From contig JALMGJ010000008.1 in assembly GCA_023362775.1 (NCBI GenBank), forward strand, positions 40,029,501-40,093,500: a stretch of 64,000 nucleotides of DNA, given 5' to 3'. Positions 22,600-34,500 of the stretch are shown here, in pieces. The stretch comes from Charina bottae (taxonomy: Eukaryota; Chordata; Lepidosauria; Squamata; Charinaidae). The first letter of the stretch is position 1. Each line of letters opens with the position of its first letter. The translations under genes were made by a program, and so were the position numbers. The notes beneath the pieces are model-generated. The model was given only the letters and a program-made list of their open reading frames with translations. It was not told the DNA's origin and did not search any database.

Positions 22600-25500
22600 T
22601 CCATAATAAACAAGTCTGCCAGTAGAAATAAACATTACAAACAGAATTGTTGGCTTGGGGTAGGGGAGGTAATAAGGAAGTAATAATTTGCCGGAACAAA
22701 ATAAGCATTCAGTTCATTAGGGTATGTTGTGTTTTGATGGGCTGGAAAGAAGAATAATTCTGAATAGATGAAATGCCATGGTTAAGTAGAGTTCAGTGCC
22801 GAATGGGGAGCCGCTGCTAGAGTAGGTGGGGAGGTGGATCAGAATTATGGGATGTGGATTGTGCATCTTCAGTCCCACTGAGGGGCTTCTGTGAGATACT
22901 GGAGCTCTCTGAGACAACCAGCATCTGATCTGGAGCTCTCCAAAGCATTGGGAATGGTTCAGCAAAAAAGTAAAAAAGAAAGAAAGACTGAAATGCCTGC
23001 AACAAATCACTACTATTACTATAAGCTTTTTCCTTGTATAAAAAGATGAAAGCTTATTAGGGTGAAGGAGGGAGGAGACTGGGAGTCTGAAGGTCTGTTT
23101 GCTAAAGACAACAAATGAATAATCACAATGTTTGGGCAAGTTTCTTTCTATCTTCTTATCATGACTTACTGCACTTGGTTGTACATTCTGATGACAACAG
23201 CACCTAGCTGATCTTGAGTGGTCTTGAGAAAACCCGGTAGGGTTAGGACCTGGATGGGAGATCGTGAGGAACACCCTGGGTGGTAGACTAGGAGGCTAAA
23301 AAAACTTCCCAGAAGAAGGCAGCAGCAAGCAATTTCTTTATTGTTGCAAAGAAAATTACATTGATATAACCTGTAGTCAAGACCAACTGTACTTTCACTG
23401 TGTTAGTCTACCTTAAGTGAGTAAGAATATTGGAAGAACTTTCATGGAGTCAATGAAAGAGGACTTTCAAATCTATCTTCATTCTTTCATCCCTTCTTTA
23501 TTCCAACTTCTGTTTTCCTAAATTTTTCCTCTTTTCACTTTAAAACTGTAACCTGTTTATATAGTGATCCTTTCTGTAAGAAGTTCTGTACTCTCTCTTC
23601 TTTCATTATTGAAGTATGATTATCAATTGTCAAGCAATAGCACATAATATAATGAAGTATAATTATCTACTTCTTGTGAAAACATTGGTAACCTAAGAAT
23701 ATAAGAAGAGCTGTGCTGTGAGGCTGCATGCATGGCTTAGCGTTTGATCTTCCAAAGCTGTTCAGAGTGTATAGGAGCATGAATGTAGCACCTGCCTAGG
23801 ACACCTTAACGTTGTTATGATCCTGGGAAAAAGCTGTTTCAAGGTGTTGTGAACCCAAGTGCTTTATCTGCAGTTCCACATCCTCAAAATCCCTTTTCGA
23901 AGATCAAAACGAAATGACTATTGTGCTTCATAAGATGTGAACCTGTTTTGCATTGAAACAGGTTTATCTAACTATGGTTTACTAAATACCCTAACAGGCT
24001 GGGCTAACTGGATTCACCTATGGTAAACCAAAAACAAACCAAAACAGTTTTTCCCCCAGTTGTGACCAGTGAGATTCCACCAGAATCTTGACAAGAAGCC
24101 ACCCTCCCTCTCATTTTTCCATTCCCAATTACCTCTAGAGCAGTGTTTCTCATCCTCGGCTGCTGGAAAATGTGTGGACTTCAACTCCCAGAATTCCCCA
24201 GCCAGCATGGGGAGCCATCTTGTGTGCTCTCCCCACTGAAATGCAACTGGTTACAGTGAAACCACAGTGTGTAACCCTGAATGGCCTCCTAATCTGTTTG
24301 AATCAGATTTGATTCTTTCCCAGAATGCCAAATCAGGGTCCACACCAAATATTAGTGAACAGTCATAGAGAAGGGCTGTTGTGCATTTCATCTTCAGATA
24401 TTTCACAAAAACATACAGTATGAGGGGATTTCTTATGTGGACGTATTATCAATACCAACTCATGATATATTTCTAGGATCATGACCCATTAAGGCTACCT
24501 GGAGGAAAGACAGCGATAGTCTTTAATTGGAGGTTGGACTGGGATGTTTGATGCAAAGCTGAAATGTTGCCATTTTCCTGTGAGCTTTTCCTCTGTCCAG
24601 GATTCTAACCTGCCTTTCCCACAGGCACTAGGGCAGGGTGATCTGTGAATCCGCCATTTGAGACTGAGTTAATTAACTGGGTTTCCTCCAGGATAGCTGC
24701 TTCCTGTTTGTTATTTTTATTTGATTATTATTTACTGTATTAAACCTGTTGGGGTTTGATAAACCCAGGAATTTACTTCTAGATATAAATTATACAGAGA
24801 GGCTTGATTTCTAGGTAAAAGGTGAAATATTCTGCACAGTCACCCAATTAGCAGCCATTGTTGTAGGAATGATGTGTCATGTGTGACTCATTCAACAGGT
24901 GCTTAGAGTTAGGTTGGGTGTGGTGAATAACGAGAGTGACCTATAATGTGATTGGTCAGGTTCACTATATATACAGGGACATTCTCAGTTCCCATTATTC
25001 CCATTTTACCTCGTGAAAGCTGTATCGTTGATGGTGTATCATTTGTTACTTGTGGAAGTGATCTGTAAATACGTATGTATATAAAGTAAATAGGATATTT
25101 GATATAACTTCTGTTTGGAGTCTATTTACTGCATAGTACGTGGATCACTGGTGCCTAGGAGAGAGGCAGGCCGCTCCATCTCCGCGCGCTCCCTCTGACA
25201 AAACCCTTGTCAGCTGCCCAGAACTGTCGATGCACCTTACAAGGATGCAGCTTCTGCAGGCTTAGAAATTAAAATTGTAAATAAAACAACTAAGTCTTCG
25301 GATGTTACCTTTAGGGCTAAGAAGGAGACAACAGAGGTCACCTACTGTGCCTTGAAGGAGCCCTTAGTTTCATCGAGGAGGAGGGGGACCAAGTCTAAAA
25401 TTGGCCATTATCCTATTCAGCCTCTAGCCTTCTTTTGAAAGCTAACTTTCCTTCTTTCTGTCTTATAGCGGTGTGTGTGTGTGTGTGTGTGTGATGTTTG

Positions 25501-28500
25501 CCAGCACACACAATGGTATTTCTAATATATAAAAGACCATTCAGGGGAAAAAAATAAGCTATATAAACCACATAACTAGGAAAAACAAGATTGCTCTAAA
25601 GTTTTTATGTGTTTTCAGATACCTTATTTCTCCATTTGAATTCCCAGAATTGGGTCCCCTAGAGATCATATTCAGTGAGCTGGCAAAACGTGGTTCAAGT
25701 TCTTCATTTTCTGTTCTATTTAGATATTCCTTAGTAAAAACTACTTATGGGATAATGTATGCTTATGAAATTTGTTTTTTAACTGAACATCGTGACCTAT
25801 TTACAACATAGCTTTTAATAGGGAGCACCCAAACGTTCCAAGTTTCCATTTCAGCCTGCAGATATGATTCCTATGCTCTCATGGTATTTTTCTAACCTTT
25901 TATCACTGCCATTCTTCATTGTCAACTCTGCTGTAAGAATAATAAAGGAAGTAAATCAAATCACTAAATGAGAAGTGATTGTTCACTGTCAGGGCTTCCC
26001 TAGAGATCTTACTGTGATGCGTGATTCTCGGGGACCATTTTATGCTGTTTTATTAATCCATGTGTGAAGGGACTTTGAAGCTATCCTGAATGGGATGTGG
26101 AGATTTGCTTCACTGGACAGACTGTTTCAGAGGCAGTCATAATAGCTAGCCATTGTTCTAGGAGCAAAGGCTGCCCTTTAAGTTAGTTATGGGTTCAGGT
26201 TTGCTCATTTGCAAGAAAATGACTTTTTTCTTTAATCTGTTCAATTGTGTCCAATTCTCGGAGACTGTCTGGTGGTTTGCCATTGCCTCATTCCCAGGGC
26301 TGAGAGAGAATGACTGGCCCAAGGTCACCCAGCTGGCTTCGTGCCCAAGGCAAGACTAGAACTCACGGTCTCCCAGTTTCTAGCCTGATACCTTAATCAC
26401 TACACCAAACTGGCTCTCTTATTTTATTCTTACTTTACCTTATTCTCATTTGCAAAAGAACAATAAAGAAGGTCTAATGTCTCAATTTTAACAGGCTCAT
26501 GTTATGTGAGCATGGACAGACCCATTTGGCAGGAATTTGGGGACAGCAGCGAATAGGGTAACTGGAATGGTAAAAGGATTCATGTCCCTTTCTTTTGAGG
26601 AAAATAGAACTTTAGTACAGAGATAAGCAACATAGAGCCCTCCAAAAGTTTTGGACTAGAGCTCCCACAAAGCCTTGTTATTATTGATTGGAGCTAAACA
26701 TCTGACCAAAACATCTGGGCAGGAGGAAATGCTTGTCCTCCTAACAGTACAATAGAACTTTCTGCTACAGGATTTGGAAATGACCACTGGCTTAGATGGT
26801 TTTTAGTGGAAATGACAGTGATCCAGGAAATATCTATCAACGGCTACGTATGATGACAACTGCATGCAGTCACTGTTAATAGAGAATATCAGCTCTCGCC
26901 TCTCGGGTATTCTAGCTGCTTGGAGAAAGAACAGGGAAGGGCAGAGAACTCCACCTCTTCCTGCAGGTTCCCTATGAAGTTGCTAAAATTGATATTGATT
27001 ATTTACAAAACCTTTGAAAGAACACACTTAAATAACCTGCCTTGGTAAAGCAGTGAGAGGTTGAGTTAAAGATCATGAATTACCTTCTTTTGATCTTAAA
27101 ATGAAGTCACTGAAAGTGAAGTCAACAGAAAACTGCTTGCCACGTATAGGACCAAGAATGTTAAATAAGAGCAAGTTGTTGTCACCTTCTTGTTGGAGAT
27201 GCAATTCATGAGTAGGTGTACACTGACTCATAGAAGTTGGACATGACCTGTTACTGACATATTTGGGTTTGCAGTCAACCATATTGTTCACATGGTTGTG
27301 TAATCAACCTGATGTCTGTAGCTTGAAACATGTCAACTGGATTTCTATTTTCTTAATGGAAACGTTTCGCTCCTTATCCAAATCCTTATCAAAGGAGCGA
27401 AACGTTTCCATTAAGAAAATAGAAATCCAGTTGACATGTTTCAAGCTACAGACAATTCCACCTGGATGACTGAGAACCTTCATAGACAAATCAACCTGAT
27501 GGTTAACTGACCATTGTACCTGGAAGTCCCATATGTTCTTCTTAGCTATATCCTCCTTATTTGGTGGGTGGGTGGGTGGGTACAAATCACATCAAGAATT
27601 GTAGACTCTTTAGGCACGGGGGCTGAATAATAACAATTATTTTGCAACACTAAAGGAGAAATCTAAACTGGAACTGTAGCAGTGGATAGTTGATATACTG
27701 TAAGTTGTCAGCATTTGAATTTTTTTTTTTTTACAAAAGAGTGGAAACTTCCCCAAATTCCATAATTCATAAATTTTGGGAGAAGTCTGGTTCCTTCTTT
27801 TTCCAGGTTCCTTTCCATGAATCTCATCATGGAATCACCACAATACAAAAAGAAAAAAAATTAACACTAGGTTGTTTGTATTTTCCTTTATTTCATCTTA
27901 TTTGCTACCTAGTATTCCTGGACCTTCTGTCAAGCACTTTGTCTTTGCTATCAACACCCTCCAGCATTTCATACTTTGAAGCTGACACAGTTATGAATTG
28001 CTTTTGCTTCATAGCTTTGGTCCTTTGTCATAATTAGAACAGCAGCATTGACTTTGGAAGTCAGTTTTCAGATGCATCCGATGCTGCTGAAAATTGCTGC
28101 ATTGTTTTCTGGGTGCTGAAATAACTGTTCTGTGGCTGAATCGGCTACCCAGTATTCAGTGTGGCTATCTGGCTGTTCTTGTTAAACTATTGGCAGCTTT
28201 AGGACAGGGATGGAAGGAAATAGATTAGTAGAACCAGAATTGTATGATTCTGTGATTTGTGGGATATCTCTAGGAGATTTGCAGTAGATTACCAAGATTT
28301 TGTCAGCCCTTTGAAAAGACCCGGTCAGGAAACAGATACCATAAAAACTACTGGAACTCTACTTTATTGATATCGGCTCTAATAACAGAATCTTGAAAGA
28401 CTTATAGCATTTCTCCCTCCCTCCCTTTTAACCAAAGACAGTCAAGTTGGGACAGTCTTGAGTTTCTTTCTCACCCCCTCCCATCTTTCTGGGCAGATAT

Positions 28501-31500
28501 TTTTCTAATGGCTGCTGCTTCAAGGCTATATCTGTACTCCTCTACAGATTTTTGGCTTACAATTGTTTATGAACTACAACAAGTATTTCCCCAATTTGGT
28601 TGCTCTAATTTTACTCAGTTACTTGTCATGCATGTTAAATGACATTTTGTAAATCACAGAACCCATGTAGTGCGGTGGTTAAGGGAGATCCAGGTCCAAG
28701 TCCATCCTTATTGCTGGATGACTTAGGACCAGTGATGCTTGCTCAGTCCAACCTTCCTTATTTTTTTCCCAAGTTAACTGTATTATTGCATTATTCTTAT
28801 GGGGAAAATGGGAGGAGGGAATGCTAGTATAGCATCTTGAGCTCTTGAATGGAAGGTGGGAAATAAATCTAATAAATAAACTTTACAAATCAAGAACATT
28901 ATCCCCCTAAGCAGGAATCATGTCATTTCTTCTGTGAAGCTGGTAATATATTTGTGAATAAATATATCACTAAGATAGGACATTTTTGATAAAATATGAG
29001 AAATGCCCTTGAGCATTCCTAAATTTTCATCCTTGCTTAATAAATTAAAGCTAGTAATTAAAACATAAATTACAGAATAATATACAATATTATTGGTCAT
29101 TGCTGTTTACCAAGTCCATTCCTTTAGCCTCGTATTTATTTATGCAGCATAGATGTCAGGTAGAAACCATGCGTGACATCATCACATACTGTAGATAACA
29201 CATATTATGTCATTTGTTGCATAATTTCCATAATTTGTGAAATGATGTCATGATGCATATGATGTCATTTTCCTGACCCTTTGCATGCCCATGCCTGACA
29301 GTGGTTCCTCACAGTTTCAGACCAAGAATCTTTCTAAGGCTTGTTATCTAAGGTCCTCCTTACAAGAAATGGTGGAGTTTAGTTCAATTGAGGCTTTCTG
29401 CATTAAATCAGGAGCTGTTGTGCCTTCCTATTAGGCAGAGCATATGTTGTCATCACCAGCTTTGTCTCTCTAGAGGTCTAACGTGAATTTAAAACTCTTT
29501 TGGAATACCATAGGGTAGATATAGAAACCTATCAGGGTTCCACAGGAAGAGGGTCATCATTGCCTCTCCTGAAAGACAGCTTGAGTGCCACTACTAATCT
29601 TCCTCTGCAGGACACAGCTATATGGAAATACATTCTTGGAGATGCACTTTTTATCTACTAGGAGTGATGGTGAGATCTAGCACCATGTACAAACCAAGCA
29701 CACATCTTGGAATATTTCTCAGAACCCTCTACAGCACAATTATTTCAGGCTGATGCCTATATTTAGGCTGACCATATTTCAGGATGGCAAAACAGGACGG
29801 GGTCTTATGTAATATTCCGTATTCATGAAAAAGTCCCCACCCCCTGGTCCGTGCGACTGGCTCCCACCTGCAAACCCCACCCCCTGATCTGCGCGATTGG
29901 CTCCCACCTGCAAACCCCCCTCCCGGTCTGCGCGATTGGCTCCCGCCTGCAAACCCCACCCCCCAGTCCACGCAATTGGCTCCTGCCTGCAAAGCCCGCC
30001 CCACTCCGGCTCAGATCCTCCTTCCGCACCATTCCCACCGGGTTTGAAAAACGGGACAAAATTGAGATTTTTATGAAAACGACAGGAAGGTTGAAAAATG
30101 CTTACAAAACGGACTGTCCCGTTCAAAACGGGATGGTCAGCCTACCTACACTTGGACTTTAAGTGGAGTTCTGAGGGCCCCACTCTGAAAGGGGATGAAG
30201 CCAAGGCTGAAAAGGAAATTGATTTAATTGGTCAAATAGAGTCAATATGATTATCCTCCATGCATTAAAATATTTTCTCTTTTCTGTCAAGTAAAAATAA
30301 TAACTTAATAACTTTCAGATGAGGTCTGAAGTTGTACCACAAAGCTTTGGGAGAGCACATAGAGGCCTGGGTCTGTGGCAAGGAGAGGTTTTTCATAGAC
30401 AAGTGAATGTAGAGAAGGTTCCTTGAAGCAGGAATATTTGAGAAACAGCAACCTATTCTATATTTCTTGAAAGGAGAAATCATAACTTATACTCTGCATG
30501 CAGGACTCTTTATTTTTTTTCTCAAAAATGTTCTGCTGGCTTAAATCAATGAAAAACAAACTGAGGATATTTACCCCACATACTTTAGTAAATAAAACTA
30601 AAAAGCATGCCAGATTAATTTTAAAAGCTGCGTAAAATATATGAATGGCTTTAAAAGTCCCAAATGAATCATTAAGGGAAAAAAATCAGCGAAGTGCATG
30701 TAGTATGTTTTAAATGTTTATTAAAACAATTCAAAGGTTTACTCAGAGATTTTTTATTGGGTCACTTGAGTGAAAAAAATGAATGTTCACCTGCATGCCT
30801 TCCCTTTGATTTTTTTTAGGTTTTAAGAAAATCATGAAGTCACCAAAATGTTTAATTTGCTAAATTTAATATGCATGAAGAGCTGTACTCAGAAATGCAT
30901 CTGTTTTTCCTAAGGGTAGATTTAGATTTTATTGCCATTGTATCTCTCCACTTCCCCAGTCTGATTTGTTTGTCTTTCTAATGAATGGAAAATGAATTTC
31001 CATAGATTCTACATTCTAATTCATACACTCATACATTCTAATGATTCTAATGTAATGAATCTAATGATTCATACATTCTAATGCATGTAAAAATGAATTT
31101 CCATAGAAATGCGGAGTGGTGAGAAATCTGCTGGAAAATGTCTATGACCACTCACTGTACATTCTTTCTGGACTATCATGTTTAAAAGTTCAGCTAGAAG
31201 GTGATATGAAAAAAAAATAACTGAAGAGGTTAGAGAGAAGCTGCCAGATAGTTCTGAGTTCAGCAGACAAAGGTGTTGCGTTGCCTCTGAAAAAGGAAGT
31301 TACCTTTATGGACTTTACAGACACTAGATGGTGAATTCTGTGACAGAGGAATAGATTGGGTATAATGCTAAGCATTCATGTGTGCAAATTAATCTGACTT
31401 TTCTTTCTTTCTCTGTTCTCTTTTTTTGCTGAATACAAGCGAGAAAAAGCTAATCACAGATGCTCTGAGTAGAAATCAATTTCTGAAAAGGCTGGACCCA

Positions 31501-34500
31501 CAGCAGATCAGAGATATGGTAGAATGTATGTATGGAAGAACATATCAGCAAGGAAGCTACATAATCAAACAAGGAGAACCTGGCAATCATATATTTGTAC
31601 TGGCAGGTTGGTAACCATTTTAGTTGTATAATAAACTTGGAATTTTGCTTCTAAGGCTAAGTTTTAGCCTGTTAATAGAAGGAGAGCCTTGCTGGGATTA
31701 CACTTGTTCCACCTAGTCCAGAACAAGTTTAATGTAAAAGCCACCTTCTTGTTAGTATAAGTTAGGTTTCCCAAACTACCAAACTACTGTGTCAGAACTA
31801 CCCCCATATTCCCATTCAGCGTGGCCAATTGGAGGTCACTTGGTTGAGAGATTGTTGTACATAAGCAGGGCAAGGCCCATGGCCATGCGAGTTGGGGATT
31901 GTGGAAACTAAAATGAGACACATCTGGAGGAGGCTAAGTTGGTAAAGGAAGACTGTCATAATTGTGTTCATCAAGCCTTGTCCACGAGCTTCTTCTTGGA
32001 TCATGTTTTTATCATCTCACTGCTCTTGCTGTAGTCCTATACAAGATCCATGATTAGCCACATCATTGCACTGGTGGACACATTTGGAACTTTGAGACTG
32101 TGTTGGAAGCACACTTTGAAAATCACTGTCATGGGGCAGTCTCATATATTCACCACATGTTTGCCATAGGAGGAATGATTAGTCAAAAATGGTGAGCAGC
32201 TAATTGCCATTTCCATAAGCCCAGTGGCATGCTATCTATTCCCTTTTTTCCCTTGGTAGAAAGGACTTACTTTCAGAAAAATCATTAGGCTATCACTGAC
32301 CATTTTTAATGATAATGCCTCTGTGGAACCCAGATACTGGTACTTTCCCTTGTAGCAGATTGGTTCCTATTTATTTTAGTTTAAATAACTAAAGTAAACT
32401 AATTCGTTAAAATAATAAGGTTGTTTTGTTAATTAAGTGGGGCGGAAAATCTAATAGATATAAAGCAGGGCCATCTATGTGGGGGTCAAAAAAGTTGATC
32501 TTGAACCACATAAAAAGGAGTTTTGATCATGAGATTGTGGCCACTGTCTTGAGTTTTCTGTCCCCCTTCCCTAGAGACCCCTGGTGTAAAGGGTGGTATT
32601 CCCAAGTACTATGTCACAAGCTCATGGTCTGACTGAGCAAGCCCACCCTTATAATCTTGTACAGTACTTGTAAATACTTCAACACTGCCATTTCTCAGGA
32701 ATGCCTTCTTAATTTAGACAGTTCAGGATTCCAAGTTGGGTCTCAAAAGGGGTCAATGTAGGAGCAGAGCTGAGATTTTGCTCTCCTGGTGATCCAAATG
32801 CCTTTTGCTTTTTACCATTAACTCAAGAAGTAGGTTGGGCTGGAAGAAGAATGCCTAAAATTTGAGCAATGGCGATATATCACAGTCTTTTTCTAAACTC
32901 TATCCTGCTCTTTATGATGTTAGAACCCAAACATACACAAACACTTTGCATATGTATGAGTCAAGGTATGTCCTTAAATAACCATGACTAATTCTATCTC
33001 TTAGTTTGACCCTGACAAACTACACTACCACAGTTCTGAAGACATCAATAACTGGATTGAATTGGTTCTAATTAAGCTACTAAAATCAATACTAGGAAGG
33101 AAATAGGATTAAGGGCAAAACCGTCCTTTCCTCTTGCCCAGATATTCATCTCAAATTTCCATTGACTTCTTTTAGTGCCAGAACAATAGTTTTCTCTTTA
33201 GCAAAATCGGTATTTTGTGAACCGCGTACTGTGAAATAGTCTTTTTTTGTTGTTATCCTGAAGGGAGCAATTACTCACAATGAAGAAAAGGTGTGTTTAG
33301 AGGTCTCAGACAGGTGAAATCTTGCCTTTGGTTGAAGCAAGAAATTAAGTTTAGAGTATAGAAAAAAGTATTGTTAACACTAATGCAATCCATTTTTCAG
33401 CTGCAATAAAAATGAGGAAATGAAAATCCCTGAGCAGAATCTTGAGAAAGAGATTATACCCAATTTTTGCTATCTTTCTTGCAAATCATGCTTAAAACTC
33501 ATGCAGGAGCTTCCAGGTTTTTTTTACACACAACACACACACACACACACAAAATCTATTTGCCATTATTTTTAATACCCTCCTCTATAAACTGGCAGTG
33601 GTAATTGGTATGAGAATTAAATGGCCATAGTTTAGCAGTAGAGCACTTGCCCAACATTTCTAGGGTTTCTTATGCCAGTAAACCATGGAAAGCTGCTGCT
33701 TGTCAATATAGGAAAGACCAAGAGTCTGTCTTGGTAGATTGCAGTATCCTGTATTTCATTTCTGATTCCAGATCCCTAATTGGAACTGTGTTGGCAACCC
33801 TTTGCACAAATGATTAACCTTATAATTGAGTATGTTACTGATTAGGATTAGGAAGAAGGATGGTATCTTTTAATGTAGTATGTCTCAGACTTGACAACTT
33901 CCATGCATGTGGACTTCAACTCCCAGAATTCCCCAGCAGGCATGGTCATGGTTGAGAATTCTGAGAGCTGAAATCCATACTGTTGGAAGCTGCCGAGGAT
34001 GGAAAATGCTGACAAATATGAAATTGTGTTTATGGATATTAATAATATTGGTATATCTAGTCAGCAGCACCTGCAAGGGCTTGGTGGTAGTCAAAACAGG
34101 CAAAGTGTGGGGTGCAGCAATGCAATGCTACAACCCATCCTTTTAAAATGTGCATCAGTGAAAGCGACGGGCTTGCGTTGTACTGTTGCAGCTACCATCT
34201 CACCTGTTTTGATGCCCTCTGCAGATATGTAATGGTATGTGGGAAAGACCTTGGGAGATGGGGTGAAGGGATGCTGCCTAGGGAATGGTCAGATAAGAGA
34301 GAGCAGAGCCCATAACTGCATAGTGGGCAGAGCAAGAGGCTCAGAAGAGACCTTCCCTAGTTTCTCCGGCTGTAAAGGAGATGGTGGGAGAACTGTACTT
34401 TCAGACTTGCAAGATTCTGTTAATGTAGCTTTACAATAAAGTAGAATTAACTCATCTGGTTGTCTTTCCTGTCTGGTCTATCTTGGAAGGCTGACAAGAT

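Larger units (their letters stand above)
12516..31439 (+). other. PRKG2 intron 2 (18.9 kb), stretches outside the listed repeats
   Basis: Repeats are listed separately. The remaining stretches (13026-13336, 13363-13745, 15051-15463, 15765-16154, 16231-17232, 17281-18384, 20896-21419, 21888-22514, 22599-23189, 23291-24142, 25201-25470, 25494-26224, 26746-27301, 27502-28659, 28886-29763, 30145-31439) show no gene or repeat I can name. A cluster of short direct repeats based on cattctaatg/atgaatttccatag lies at 30980-31110. Confidence 0.5.

Noticed and set aside
23190..23300. Functional 5S rRNA gene
   Set aside because: Too many changes from 5S, and no clean terminator or tandem context.
29729..30126. 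Gly-rich repeat proteins on the minus strand
   Set aside because: They read through the internal minisatellite of a TIR element.
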